A stretch of DNA of 64,000 bases from Naegleria lovaniensis (lineage: Eukaryota > Heterolobosea > Eutetramitea > Acrasida > Naegleriidae), in the NCBI RefSeq assembly GCF_003324165.1, contig NW_025407888.1, positions 18,121-82,120 on the forward strand. The letters run 5' to 3'. The position numbers and the translations under genes were made by a program. The first letter of the stretch is position 1. Every line of letters starts with the position of its first letter. Below are positions 1 to 13,800 of the stretch, piece by piece. Below the pieces are notes generated by a model, which had not been told where the DNA came from, did not search any database, and saw only the letters and a program-made list of their open reading frames with translations.

Positions 1-1054
1 TCAATCATCTCCTCTAGATGCACTGATCACCATTCCATGTTCATGAGTTTTCACTGACATCATTTAATACTTGTGTGGATGGTCAGAGATACTGCTGAAC
101 CTGCCATCAAACCATAAACTTTTGATAGTAATTGAAATTGTAGAAAGAAGGTGTGAACATGATACAACAAAGAAGTGAGATTTATGAAATGTCACCCATT
201 GTCCTTCAATCATGAAACACATACAACTACTCATGAAATCCAAACACGCGAAATGAGCTGTCCATATTTCCATACTCTTGTATTAGTACAGGATTCATCT
301 TCTCGACAACTTTTAACATAAAAGCCAATGTTGTCTTCCTGAAGAGTTCTTCACCTTTTTTGGCGTTCTCCAAATTCTGAATTCGTTAACATTTTGAAGC
401 ATTCGTGACATCATTTTGTCAAGTTTCAATTTTGAAAAAATGCAATTTTGAAAATTTCGTGGACTCATCTTTCACCCTTACTAACCCAAATGAACTAGGG
501 TCAACCAATAGTTTTCCCACTATCCAAACTTCTCTCTCTTTCAATGGCAGTCTTGGTTCCTAATTAGAACGGACTTCTCACGTCTTTATCTCAGACAACG
601 TATTTCAAATTGTATATTCGTGTCAAAGCTGTGGAAGTCAATTACGAAATACCCTGATAGAGCAACAATAATGCACGACGATGAAGAGAGAGATTCACTG
701 TTGCGAGTGTCCGCAAGATTTGGGTTGAGGGAGTGATTGAGTGATTACTTGCTCGTTTGAATCGATTCTGTGGGCTCTTTTATACTCATCGTCAGCGAAA
801 AAGATTTCGTTCTCCACTTCAAATAAAAACGAACAAATCCAAGACCTCTCTGAGAAACATCCACAAACTTCGACATTGAAAGGACGGAATATAATTTTCA
901 AGTGATCTATTTAACTGTTCCACCTACAACAGTTGTAGTACAATAATAGAACACAGCTGCTCGTCTCTCTGCAATATATTTTGATTTCAATTACGGAACG
1001 AATCGTTCGTGTAAAACCTCACCTCTCTCTGCAAGCAACAACAACGATATCAGA
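1..1054. other. Gene-poor left edge and 5' flank
   Basis: I see no convincing gene here. The short open frames are low-quality and overlap on both strands. The last few hundred bases are probably the promoter and 5' UTR of the gene starting at 1055. A short plus-strand frame of about 21 codons opens at 671 but has no supporting features. Confidence 0.4.
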
Positions 1055-2534
1055 ATGCCATCATCCAAACAGCTCCGATCTTCTTGTGCCACCAATACGA
1101 CTCTAAACTCTTCTCCATCCCTCTCATCATCGAATGATTCCATGGGCGATTCGGGATCATCCCAAACGATTGCCAATAGCCCTTCGTTTGATGTGAGTAC
1201 AAGCAGTGGTCGCCAACCCCGTAAATTAAGAAAGCAAATTAATACAAAGGCTTTCAAAGAGAATTACTTTGAATTAGATATCACTTCATCGAGCGAGGTT
1301 CAACTGCTTCAATTTAGAACTACTGACACTTCTCGGTCATCTACTTCCTTGCCGACCACCACCAACAAGAAGGAAGTTCATAAGCCTCCAACAAGATCAA
1401 TCATGAATAATAATAACAACCAGCACTCTCCTCGACCACCACAGAGAAAGCAGAACCAAATCCCTACTCAAACGTTGAAGGAAGAATCAAACAACAAGAA
1501 GAGAAAGACCATGGATCATAATGTACCAAATCTTCAAGAGGCTCCAAGTGCTTTCAATACGACCACAAGTATTTCGTACAACAATAATGTCAACAACCAC
1601 TCTATGAAGATCAAAGAACCAAGAAGATGAAAACATCACCAACCCCTTCCTCGTCCTCACCCAACCAAGCTTCAGTGGTTGCCCAAATTCAAGAGAAGGT
1701 TGAACAAATGATTCATGAAACTATTCCATTCATCTGTTATTTGAATTCTCTTCAGAACAACACTGTAAACACTATGAACCCTTCCAATCAGTATCGACAA
1801 GGCTCTCCAGAAGCTATGAATAGCTGCCAAGACTCATCCATACACCAAATAATGGGTTCATGTAACGAGACATCCCAACCCAACGCCTATGCTCATACGA
1901 ACCAAGAACAAGTAACTGGCGTACCAGCACCAACGACATTGTTTGTCAATTCGTTCATTCCACCACATCCTCCACGTCAGCATGACCATCATCATGGCGA
2001 ATTATTACATTCTCATTCGTCATCAATGGTAAACAATGTACCTCAACCACCAACAAACACTACCTTCAACGATGCTAATTTTCAAGAACTGTGTAAGATC
2101 TTGACGACTATGCTTGAACGTGATCCTCATGCCTTGCAACAACTTTTACAAAACCACTCGATCAGAATCCTTCACCAACAATGGTGTCTAGTCATTCAGA
2201 ATCTGTGGTTAATCCTACTACTCATGGATCTCTTCAACAACAAACTCTACCTGTCGACCTCAGTTCGTTGCAAGATTTGATCTCCTTCTCAACTCCAATA
2301 CTTGTTGATCAACAGGTTCTACCTTTTCAGACTGCAACAACATTGACACCTCCAATTCAACAGGTAGTGAGCAATATCAATGTTCAACAGTCACTCCCTC
2401 TCGACACCAATACTTTACAAGATTTGAACTCTCTGTTGATGCTTAATTGCATGAACAATGGAAGTGCAACTTCTAATGACGACTCTTCTCCATTACTCAA
2501 TATTCCAAGTAGTAACATGTTCTTTCATGAATGA
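1055..2534 (+). CDS. Ser/Asn/Gln-rich protein, unknown function, in three frames
   Basis: Three overlapping open frames (1055-1630, 1627-2280 and 2181-2534) have the same low-complexity Ser/Thr/Asn/Gln/Pro-rich composition and run head to tail, so I read them as one gene of about 490 codons. The first frame ends at a TGA overlapping the next ATG (ATGA at 1627). The second loses its Gln/Asn-rich character near 2160, exactly where the third frame takes over. No catalytic domain is recognisable. The composition suits an intrinsically disordered regulatory protein. The breaks could be single-base assembly errors, true frameshifts or an unrecognised intron; no strong GTAAGT donor is visible at either junction. 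A polyadenylation-like AATAAA lies near 2628. The function is unknown. Confidence 0.55.
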
Positions 2535-2721
2535 AAGATTAGAGTTTGGATTGGATCCATCTCTTTTTGAATCAAAAAAAGTAACACACATCGTGCTTGT
2601 TCAACACAATTGAAAATCAAAATACAAAATAAATTCTCCACCATCATTATGTAAACTTATTCATTTCGTTAACAGCAGAGATTAGTAATCAATTAATTAA
2701 AATCACAAAAAACAGAAAAAA

Positions 2722-5684
2722 ATGAAAAAATTCGCTGGTGGACTCTCTCAGCAACTCGCCAGCGGTGGTGGTAGCAACAGAAAGAAAGCACCAACGTCGG
2801 GATTGAAAATTGAATCAAAAAGACAAAGTGTGGGTGAGAGCAATAATAGTATTACTGGATCATCTAGTCGATATAGCAACAATCATACAGCAAATGACAT
2901 GGAAGAACCATTTTCTCCATCCATGATTGAATTTGAAGAGGAAAAAAGACATCATCGTTATGGAAACAAGGAACGGTTGTCATCATCATCGGATCACGAT
3001 CACCGAGGTGGTGATGATATATTCGATCAATACAGCAGTAACAATATCGGAAGTAATAGAATTGACCACTCGTTTTTACCAACTCGATCATCATCGCCTC
3101 CGATGCCTCTGTTTAATGACCGTAAAAGTTTTCATTCAGAAAATATTGAGTACAATATTAATGGTGATGATTATTCGCAAGAAGTATCATCTCCACAGCC
3201 TAGAAAGAGTGAAAGCAGTATTGTAGATCACGAAATTTCAAGAAGTCCCGGTGAGTCACTGGGAAGTGCTTTCAAAAAGCTGAAAACAAAGAAGAAAAAT
3301 TTGTCCTTTTCTAAATTTTCAGAAAATGTAGGTTACACCCACTGTTACAATCACATTTCTCATGACATTATCTGATTGACTTGATTCTGATTTTTATGAA
3401 ATTTTTCACTTTTCCAAATGGTGTACCATTGGGATGAATTTTTTCATTCAACACGAAAATTACTTGTTGGATTACGTTCAGGTAAAAAACTTTAAAATAA
3501 TGAACAAGAGTGCATTGGAAGACTACACGAGTGATATAGAAAGAGGTCACACTCAATTACTTGACGCGTGTGATGAATTTTTTGAAAAGAGAGAAAGTGC
3601 AGAAATCGCCATATGTAAAAGCTCTGACATTTTGAATCTATTTGGTAATGAAGTGACAGAAAGAAATGTTATTTTCATTTTGGAAAAGATTGAAGCTTGT
3701 CACTGGGAATACGGGTATCATTTGCTTGCTGTGGTCATGGGATACGCTAGCAACGCAAACAGTGTGACTGGAGGATTTGCAAACTCCAAAAAGAATTGTA
3801 GCACAGTTCTGGATTGTAATGGATTGGGAACCATCATTTATGCATTCAAACACCATGCATTTGCATTAGCAAATATAGAGGTTTCTCACTCAATTCCCAC
3901 AGAACAGCTCGAAAAGATGTGCAAGGAAAAAGAAAAGTGGTTTAATCTCTATGCCAACATTTTATATGTATTTTTAACAGTTCTGTCTTGGAGTCCAAGC
4001 AAGGAGGTTCTTGACGAGCTCAAGTATGACTTGTTTGACCGAAATGTTAACGAATCACGAACTCAGTACGGAAAGAAGGAAAATTCTGAACACTTCTTTA
4101 TTGTCCTTTTAACACTTCTTAGAAAGAGCGTTTTGAGCGATGCCACTGATCGTGCCAATATTCACAGTCTGAAGAAATTGGTCATGCTCATGCACAAGAC
4201 GTTACACATTCTATTTATTTGTGATGCAGACAATTCTCACAAGAAAAAGTACACTAAAATCACCAAAGTGCTACAAAAAGAACGTTCCAAGTCCATGAGA
4301 CTGAAAGTGGCACAAGAAATGAAGGAAGCCTACATTAAAGTGAATCAAGGAAATGCTTCAAAGATTGTTGAAGAGGCCATTGATGTATATCAAAAAGCTC
4401 CAGAAAAGAAAGATACTTCAGAGAAGGTCACAGACAGTTCTATTCCGAGAGCACTTATTGAAAATCCAAGCATGAAAGAGGTATTATATGTAAGTAGTAC
4501 TGATTTTGTGGTGCTCATGTTACATTGTTACTGATTATTATGTACATGTCTAAATAATCATTTTATTCACCTTTAAAAAATTCAACACGATGAAGAGATT
4601 ATTGCTTGAAGAATTACCTGATTTTGTGGTGCTCATGTTGAGTATTCTCGATAAAATTACCAAAGGAGAATGCGGTGTCAACTTTTCCACCGTCGAGAAG
4701 AGAAGGTATTGCAACATTCTTCTCAAATCGTTGCTGTCAGTTGTGCTCTTGCTTATCAAAAATTGGAGAAAGAGCTGTCTCATGCAAGCCAAATACCTCA
4801 TTCATTTGCTTGGTGAGGCTGAAATTTATGTACTTTTATTTCGATTAATTGAATTGGATATTAAGGCGTTTGTTTATCATGACGATACGAATGCAGAAGT
4901 ATTGTAAGTTTTTTTAAGAGTATTCAAGAATAGGTTAATTTTTTTAATTCGTGACTATTCCAATAGCTTTATGCGAGGAGAACCTTCTATCAAAACCAAC
5001 GCATCATTTTCCACAAAGCCAAACTGGAGAAATATCTATGTAGTCACCATTGCCTTACGAATTATTCATCAAATGACAAAAGATGATCCATTCTTAATTT
5101 CTAAACTCATTCGAAAAAACAAGCTACATGTATGTATTATTTGTGGTCACAACATATTTTTACCAAAATAATATTATCATTCAACTCTATTCAACACTGT
5201 AGAGAACTCTCAAAAAAGTAATTCAAGCAGAGGACATTGAAGCATTATGCAAATATTCTTGTAAGATTTTGAAAAATTGCTTGCCACAGCTCCCACTAAA
5301 ATGGAAGACAACGAACATGCTTGTGGTAATAATATTTACTTCCATGTACGACCCACGTTAACAGATACAAGTTGGATTCAATCTCTCAACACCACCATTC
5401 AAATTTCTCAAACGGAATATGTGAATGAAATGAAGAGAGTGCTTCACGACATTGAACATTTCCATAACGTGAACTATTTTGGTTGGTGGAAGCATATTGG
5501 TTATAGAGCTATTGACAAACTTGCCAAAACAAAACGTCAAGCAAATTCTCAACAACAAGATTATGATCAATTAGTATTCTCAAAAGACAATGGATCGTTG
5601 GGTGAGGATTATATTTCATACTTGTACAATTCTATTGAGCTTACAGAAGAGGAGAAAAGAAGAGCTTTGCTATTGCAAATTTAG
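2722..5684 (+). CDS. STRIP/FAM40 (Far11)-like STRIPAK scaffold subunit
   Basis: The multi-exon model is exon 2722-3327, 3482-4489, 4596-4903, 4967-5129, then 5203 onward, with GT-AG introns of 154, 106, 63 and 73 bp and consistent phases. The N-terminal 200 residues are low complexity. The middle matches the N1221 region of striatin-interacting proteins (DACDEFF, then helical repeats). The C-terminal part matches the DUF3402 region (KNWRKSC, PNWRNIY, then LPQLPLKWKTTNM aligned with the GRQWRKSNMKTM region of human STRIP1). STRIP proteins are core scaffolds of the PP2A-containing STRIPAK complex. Near 5320 the reading frame must shift by one base to continue into the last 115 codons (SQTEYVNEMKRVLHDIEHF to the stop at 5684). 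Homology supports both sides of the shift, so an indel is likelier than a splice. The gene is convergent with the FANCI-like gene 89 bp downstream. The family assignment rests on recall of the human protein. Confidence 0.72.
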
Positions 5685-5773
5685 AATGTGAAAAAATGTA
5701 AATACATTCCTAATTGGAGATCGTGTAGAAGGGAATGACTACCGCTTTCATGACATTATGAATCAACGATCAA

Positions 5774-8700
5774 TTAATATGCTGGCTCCCAGTTGTCATC
5801 ATCAATCCAATCTTCAAGATCAGCATGAATATCATGATAATCTTCATCTTCTACACAAAGTGCATGGTCAATGTACTTGTTTTTGCTTCGTAGAACCAAA
5901 TTCTTTTTTCTACGTTTGGATGTTGAGCTAGAGCCAGCTTTCTTTCTCTTTTGTGTCGCTTCTTCATTCTCCTCGTCATTATGCGTTGTCATGTCTTCAT
6001 TAATCAACCTGTATTTTGTCAACTCTTCAATAATTACCAATCGTTGCAGCTTGGCTTTTTTGTTTCTGTTTTTATATGCCCGATTCAGCTCTCGAATTTC
6101 AAAGCACATCTTTTCCATTGCTTGCTCTAATTTTGTGTAATTTTTCGTCAAATCTACCTCCATATTATTTTTCGCTGTAGAAATACTTCCTCGTAGTGAC
6201 ATGACGTTCGAGATGGTATCAAATACAGACTGGAACGAGGCACTGCATTCAATAATTAGTGCTGAAGTTGATCGATCCAAGTTTTTCTTAATTTTCTTTT
6301 TAAAAGCAATCGAACTGTTAATGACATAATTACACAGGCCTGTCATGATCTTATCGAGCTTGGAAGTTACTGAATCGGTACTTCCAAATTCTGCATACTC
6401 TCCATGAACTAATTTCACACCTGCGCTTAAACATTCCTTAATTTTCACAAATATTGATCCTGGAAGAATGAGATGAGCATGTTGATTTTTTCGGGCGCGT
6501 TCAGAAAATGTTGAGCTCACATTGAAAATTTCAGTTCGTCGATTTGAAGTACTGCCTTGAGAAGCGCCTTTCTTTTTAAATTGCTCATTCATTTTGACTG
6601 TGATCAATTCGACGTAGGACAAAATAACTGCCAATGCTTTGGATGAGCATTCTCGTGTTTTGATAATGTTGGCCATGTTGCACATACTAATGTGGAACGA
6701 TCGACTGGCTGAATCATTCCTCCTTGTTGTGGACTCGTTACTCGATGTTTTACACACTTCAATACAGGACACAATGGTGTCCTTGCAATAGTCGAGTGAT
6801 GTTGAAACACTGGAAAAATTGAGCAAAAACATTAAAATCTCTTTCACAAAAAGAGCACTCGACACAGATTTGAGTTCGTTCATAATGAGTAGCTCGATCA
6901 TGAGGCAACATTTACGAAGACGTGGATCCATGGAAAGAGGAGAAACAATATCAGAAGTGTCATCGTCTTCGCTACTACTCGTAGACATGTCATCGTTTTG
7001 ATCTTGTCTTGGTTCAAAAGGAATACCCATGGAAACGACAAATGGATGAATACCAGCAAAGGTTTTGATCAATTTCAAATAGGTGGAACATCCTCGTGGA
7101 TTCTTATTCTTTTCCATGTAAAGTAATTTCGAAAAATAAAACGTCATGGTAATGAAATCAAGCGGTTTCATGTGAAGTTCCAAATTTTCTTCTTGTTCTT
7201 CCGTTGTGTTGGGTATCTCTTGTGTGAGAGTTTCTTGAATGTGTTGCTCATTGAACATGAATTTTAACAACTTTTCCAAAGAGCTGTTTTCCGTAAATTC
7301 TTCACTTCCACTTAATTTGACACCCTCAAAGTAAACAGTAATGAGGTTAAGAATTTTCATTCTGACTTTTTCAAAGATTGAGCTGTCTTGAGTCAAGCTT
7401 TTCCAATATGGTGAGGATCTTTCAATGTGGTCTTCGAATTTTTGAACAAGTTCAGATTTTTTAAGTCGTAATCGAGTTTTTTGACTATTTTCGTCCTTGT
7501 AAAAGCTTATGAAAATATCAAAGAGTGTTCGAATGATACGAATCATAGAAAGACTCGTCTGCCTCTCCGTACCAAGTACTTCAACTTCATCCAACCTCTT
7601 TCTTGTAATAATTTTCAGCAAACTATTTGACAATTTCTCCTTGCATTCTCCAGCATAATAAGTCACATGATCAATGACGCTCGTAAGAGTAATGAGTAAT
7701 GATTTGCTCCATTGTTGAGTTGTTTCCTTAGAAATCTTATTGCACAATTCAGAGCATAATGATTTACAAGTATTGAAAGTGAGATAATTTCCTTTGACTT
7801 TCCTCTTTGACATTTTCTTTTCCATTCTTTGAAGAAGTGAATTAATTTCCAAAAGTTCTACAGAGATTTCATCAACTTCCAAAGTCTGCTGAAAACGCTC
7901 CTCGATTAGTACTTGAATAAGAGGAATAATGACATTTAGTCTTTCATTTGCTGAAATTGATGACTGCTCGAGTCCTCATGAATGTTAAAATTTTGCATAG
8001 CCATTCGATGTCTCGGATATTCTCCACAAGCTTTCAAACAATTTGGAGTACAAGCTGCCACACAGGTCTGAGTTTTGTTTTTTAAGTACCTTGTCAAGAA
8101 GAGCAAAGCATTTAAATAATTCTTCCAGTGGTTCTTGTTGTCTATATTTTCCGTCCTCGCTTACAAGTTCAAAACATTTTTCAATCTCAAGATTGTAAAT
8201 ACCTCTATCCTTGTTCATCGTGAAATAATTTAACAATTTCGATTTCAACATGTGAAACAAAATTTCACACGCTTCTTGGCTTATCTGCCCGTTAATGGAT
8301 GATTGCACTTTCTTTAAACTCTAATTAGAATTCTGTCTAATACAATTTCGCTACATACCATTAATGAGTTGCTGAGAGATTTGTACAAATGCATTTTCAT
8401 GTCCATATCATTAAACCGAAATGCATTTTGTAAAGCCGTTAATATAGTCACTTGATCTTGCTGATAACTTGGCATTGAAAGCAGCATGGATAATCCAAAT
8501 ATGGCCAATTTTCGCTTATCACCTATTTTTTCTCTCTTATCGTCGACACATATTTTTTCTAGTTTGGCAAGCAACTCTCCACGAATGTAGTCGGACACTT
8601 CTGATATTGGAAGTATGGCCAGTAAAATTCTGGAGCTGACAGCATAAGAATATTGATCAAAGGTCGATAAATAGTCGTATAACCTTTCAATAATTGAACA

Positions 8701-10738
8701 GAACGCAAAGGCCCGCTCCTCAGCCAGTAATGCTTCTAGGATAGCAATAGGTGTTTCACGCAGATAAACAACCTGGTTTTCTTCAGCAATACTTCCTATA
8801 ATTTTTTGTAAAATTGTGCTTCTGCTGCCTTCACAAGCGGAAAATAAGAAAACAATACCACTCTTTCCAATCGTATTCAACATTCTGTTATTCATTCTAC
8901 ACCATTCACCAAGAATGGAAAGCATTTCCTCGGATACAATATTCACATTACATGCAGATTTGATAATAGTCTAGAAGCATTGTTAATAACATGAAAAACT
9001 AAGTATAAAATATTTCGGCTTACCTCAACATAATAAGTATCGGTCATTTCTATCACATCGTGATCCAATATTGAGGTGGAGGATGAACCAAAGGACTTTT
9101 TAGACCCAGGCGAAAAGAAAGGTTCAGCGTCTGACATGTTTTGATTTTGAGGCGTCACATGTTTGTAAATGGAGTGAATAAACTTGTTGATATGAGTAAA
9201 AACCTTGTCCTTCACCAGTTCATTCTTATATGCGAGCAATAAGATCATAAAGTCAACAAAATGTTCGCTAAATGAACACTTATTCACGTCCACTGGTTTC
9301 ACCTCATAGAATTGGTCCATTGCTTTAAGTACAATGTTCAGTAGAGGCAATGAATATTGCAGTGCTGATTGAATGATATAGTACAAATTAAGTCTAGAAT
9401 CAATGTTTGTGCTCGTCTTACTAAAAACGGTTTTGATCACTTGAATATATTCTAAATTTGAAAACCCTTGAGAGTTGTATTGTTCAGCGAGTTTCAATAG
9501 TACTTGTACAATACCAGATATTTCTAAATTTCTTGGAGCTGTTTGAATTTTTTTGATGATACACACATGGAACTATTATTTCCTTGCTAAATACGATCGT
9601 GTAACGATTTTCCAAAAGTACTTACGTTTGAACTTTCATCAATTTTCACATCTAAAAAGATGTTTAACAAACTAATAAAATATTCTGGCTTCCATTGTTT
9701 CTCTAGGATGAAGGAAATAATTTCCGTATCTGTCTTTTCTTGAAAATTTTGAGAAATGGATAGTTGGTCTGCGAGAGTTTTGCACGTAGTGATCATTACT
9801 GGTATTAATTCAAGAAATGCAATGTTTCCATTCACGTTAGCAGTGTGTCTTCGATTATTAGATGAAAGCATGAGTTCTATTTTTTCGTTTGTGAATTCTT
9901 TCAGATCTTTTAGAATATACAAGATGGATGAGTTGAGAGCAGATGAAGAAATTTCAGTATTCGCTCCAAGTAGCATCACCCCTAGCAATTCAGAGCCAGG
10001 ATTATGTTGTAATATGTTGCCAATCTTTTGTTTTTCCATCTTATTGTTTTGAGCAATGTTTGCTTCCATCATGTCTTCTTCGTCATAGACAAGAAGTGAT
10101 TCCTCGTCTTCATCGTTTCCATTGCTGTATGTTTTCCTTTTTCTATGGGATCCTTGTTCCAATGTGAGTACAGACGTCGTATGCCGAAAATGGTACAATG
10201 AAGAGTGTACTTCGCTAATGACTGACATGATGAGCCTTCCCGATAATTCAATGGTGCAAGAAGCCGACGAGTCCACAAATGACTCTGCATAGTTCTGCTC
10301 AATATTTGAACTCGTCAATAAATCATAAACAAAATTTAAACTCTTCTTCCTAGTTTTATCAAATAATAATAAACATCTGAGTATGCTGGTAAAGTGTTGA
10401 ATTAATTCATCCTTCTCCGATACAGTTAAATTCTCTCTTGAAATAAATAATGCAGTTTTAAATAAATCATTGAATATGTTTGATTGATGTTGCTGATCGT
10501 AAATATTTCCATTGCTTGGTGTTGTTGAATTTCCAATGATAGTGTTATTCGTTGATTTTTCGTGAGATAATATTTGAATAATTCCTTCCAGATCATTATT
10601 GGCAATTCTTAGAAGCAGTTCTGTACATTTCGGACTCAACGAGCCTTGCAAGGAGGATGTTGATGATGATAATATTTGACCATTATGATAACTTCCCGAT
10701 GATGATGAGAGGAATGATGGAGTGCCAAAAGAAATCAT
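5774..10738 (-). CDS. FANCI: FANCI-like Fanconi anaemia ID-complex protein
   Basis: A long alpha-solenoid gene read from 10738 to 5774. The first ATG is at 10738. Exons are 10738-9626, 9572-9024 and 8970 to about 8320, then open frames 8308-7985 and about 7950-5774. The first two introns are both 53 bp, GT-AG and phase 0. A segment RQQEPLEELFKCFALL matches the QEPLDYLLCCIQ segment of human FANCI, and the preceding repeat (DYLSTFDQY, KRKLAIFGLSMLLSM, MHLYKSLSNSL) also fits. FANCI pairs with FANCD2 to clamp DNA during interstrand crosslink repair. The C-terminus is highly charged: a KRKK/KRRKK basic stretch, then an acidic tail ending DDDNWEPAY. Near 8315 the frame must shift by one base. Between 7985 and 7950 an intron probably ends at TTTCAG (7951), but I could not fix its donor. 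The ubiquitination lysine was not located. Confidence 0.7.
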
Positions 10739-10862
10739 CAGCAAATTTTTTTTCAAAATCTTGCCAACCAACTTGGATCTACTATTTTAATCTTATTTTC
10801 ACCAAAATTGAGTTTATTAAGATGCTTTCATCATTCTTCATCAAGAGGCTTGTCCGTAGGGG

Positions 10863-13800
10863 TCAATGGGATGATGATGATGCTTGCTGTAACAGCTGCT
10901 TTAAACGTTCAATTTCTTTTTGTTGCTCCTCAATGACACGATTCTTTTCTTTCAATAAATCAGTTGTGACAAAGGATGAGCCACTACTACCAAACGATGA
11001 TTTTCGTTCCAGGTGTGGAGGAGGATTGAGAGATTTGATGGACTTTTTGATATGTACCTTTTTGGTGAGGAGTGTAATTCTGTCGAAAATTTCTGATGCA
11101 GTTGGTCGTTTTTCTGGATTCTCGTCAATGCATTGTTTCACAATGGCCATTTCCTCAGGGAATTTGGTCCACATGGTTTCTGGTATGATTCCATTCTTGA
11201 GGTCTTTCAACACAAATGCTCTTTCAGTCTTGGTAACAAACGGATGCAATAATTCGAATAAGATGACACCCAATGAATAAATATCAGCCTTCTCATTGTA
11301 CTGTGAATGAGAGAGTTGTTCTGGACTTGCATAAAAGTAGGTTCCAACGCCCACTGTATGATCGATAGCTTGTGTTGGACTCATTGAAGCTTCATAACTT
11401 GAAATAATAGAAGTGGTGGTGTTGTTGTTGCTTCGGAGAGGTGTTGTTTCGGTCGTGCTCGTTGTGGCCCCAACAGTCGTAGCTCCATGTTGTTCTGCAT
11501 TGGCTCTCGTATGACTCAATGTTTCCAGGCAATACTTGGCCAAACCGAAATCACCAATTTTGATGGTGTTGTCTGAAGTTAAGAAGATGTTAGAGGGTTT
11601 CAAATCTCTATGAATCACGCCACGAGAATGCACATGCTTGATACCATCACAAATTTGGCTGAAAAAGTTGAGTGCTTCTGCATGATCAAGTTTCTTCTCT
11701 TGAGATCTTTCTGGTGACCATAACCAATCATCCAATGTATGTGGATTGCATAATTGCATTTGAATAAACAAAACCATTTCAAATTTTTGATTTTTAGGAT
11801 TGAACATGTCTCTCAAAGTATTGAGCAAATGAGCATCAAAAGGCTCTCTCTTTTGTTCTAAGGCAAATTCGAGGTAGCTCATATTGTTTGGAGGCGAGTA
11901 AGGATACTCAATATTGTCAACACCAAGAGTTGGTTGAGAAGTGGGTACCAGATTACCGCTACCAGAACTCTCAAATGATATAGTATTTGGATAATCTTTA
12001 GCAATCTGTTTCGAATCCATGTCATAGGAGAGAGGACTTTTGGAAGCCCCAAATCCACTTGATGAGTCGCTGGTATCTCCTTCTCTTGAAGTATGTTCGA
12101 AAACTGCACTCTTCGAACCTCGTAAATTGGTATTACCGGATCGATCGTGATTGGTTCCGGTAGCATTGGTTTCCTCTGCATCCTCAAATTCTGTATTGTG
12201 TGGAATTTCGTCATCGTGCATGCCATTTCGATTTGGCTCGAACCACGCTTGGTTATACCGAACGATTCTAGGATGATCTAGAGCTGCCAACGCTCGTACC
12301 TCTCTAATTACTTGCCCATAAACCTCTTTCAGTTCGTTCTTATCTCTAAATGAAAATTTAATTTTCTTGATCGCATAATAGTGTCCATCGATCTTGTGCT
12401 TGCAAACAAACACAACTCCAAACGCTCCGCGACCAATACGTTGTTTGTGATGAAAATCAGACTTGTATCTGCTTGGACTGAAAAACAATGAATCAAATAG
12501 TGGAAGTGAGGTCAGTAAAGTAGCAGGTTGTTTGTTCACATTTTCATGACCAGCCGTCGAAAGAAATGAATGATAACTTTCAGACCTCGACAAACCACTG
12601 GCAGATTTTAGTCGTGGCGATGCAGATGAAAAACTTTCAGCAGTTTTTGCACTTGGTGACGTTCTACCATGATCATTATTGTCTCCAAACGTTATTGGCC
12701 AATTCTCTACAACATCCTTCATAAAGTTTTTACATGTTTGCTTTAAAAACTGTTGATCCAAAAATCGTGTATCCGTCAAGTATCCTTCCTTGTGCAGCCT
12801 TCTCAGAAGAGAAATGAAAAAATTTGGGTCTGGATTGTATTGTCTTGAGACGTGTTGCAACAAAAAAAGGGTCAACATTTCACGCTTGTCCAAATTATCC
12901 AATGATATTAAACTGTTATCTGCAACTGCATAATCATCCTCAGTAAAATCTGTATCTTTCTGTGGGAAAGTATCAAAAGTCAAGGGAGTGGATATAGTTT
13001 CTTGATCTTCACACATTTCCTCTTCGTCATTAGTAGTACTGCTTGTGGTATCACTATCATTGTCACTTGCTGAACCGCCATCAGAATTGTCATCCTCCTC
13101 TTCGTCGTCAAGATTCGACGATTTAAATTTAAACCAATGTTTCTTTGCGTTGGTGGCATTTGATTTTAGCTTTTGAAATGCTGATGTTGGTTGATAAGAC
13201 CTGCTTGATGAATTTTTGCTCACGTTTTCGTCGTCCGAGCCAGATTCGTCGTTTTGAGAATCCTCTTCATCCTCTGAGCTTGTATATGATTTTTTAAATT
13301 TCCAATCATCTACTGTGGTGTCAAGAACTGGTTTTCTTACAAAATTTGATTTCACAATATTTGACTTGGAGGGTAACGTTGAACTTAGAATTTCCAACAT
13401 GTCTTCGTCATCGTCCTCCTCCTCATGAATGTTACCAAAGGAAAAATTTGTGGTTGGTTTGGTTTTTTGGGGAATGTGTTTTGGTTTAGAGCTTGTTTGC
13501 TGAGAAGCTTGTAAATAGTCATACATTTGATGTACTATTCCTTCGTGGATTGGGCTGAGCTGAGATTTCTTTTGAGATGCTCCATGCTGTTGTTTTGAAC
13601 AATGATCAGCTTGCAACATTGGTTTTCCACTCGAGTCAGCACTGCTCTTTGAAGTATTTGAATATTTAGAACTTGTATCAGGATTGTCATATTCGATAGG
13701 AGATATTTTACAGGTGGAAGAAGTGTGGTGGCTACTTGAAAAAGCAGATGAAGTGGTGCTGCTGCTTGTGGAAGAGAAGGAGGGGTTTCCAAATTTCGTT

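Noticed and set aside
64-901. Short minus-strand open frames at the left edge
   Set aside because: Poor composition, no homology and no support from start or splice context.
5261-5289. 29-bp micro-intron in the STRIP-like gene
   Set aside because: Phases fit, but homology supports reading through to KWKTTNM, so a one-base shift near 5320 is the better explanation.
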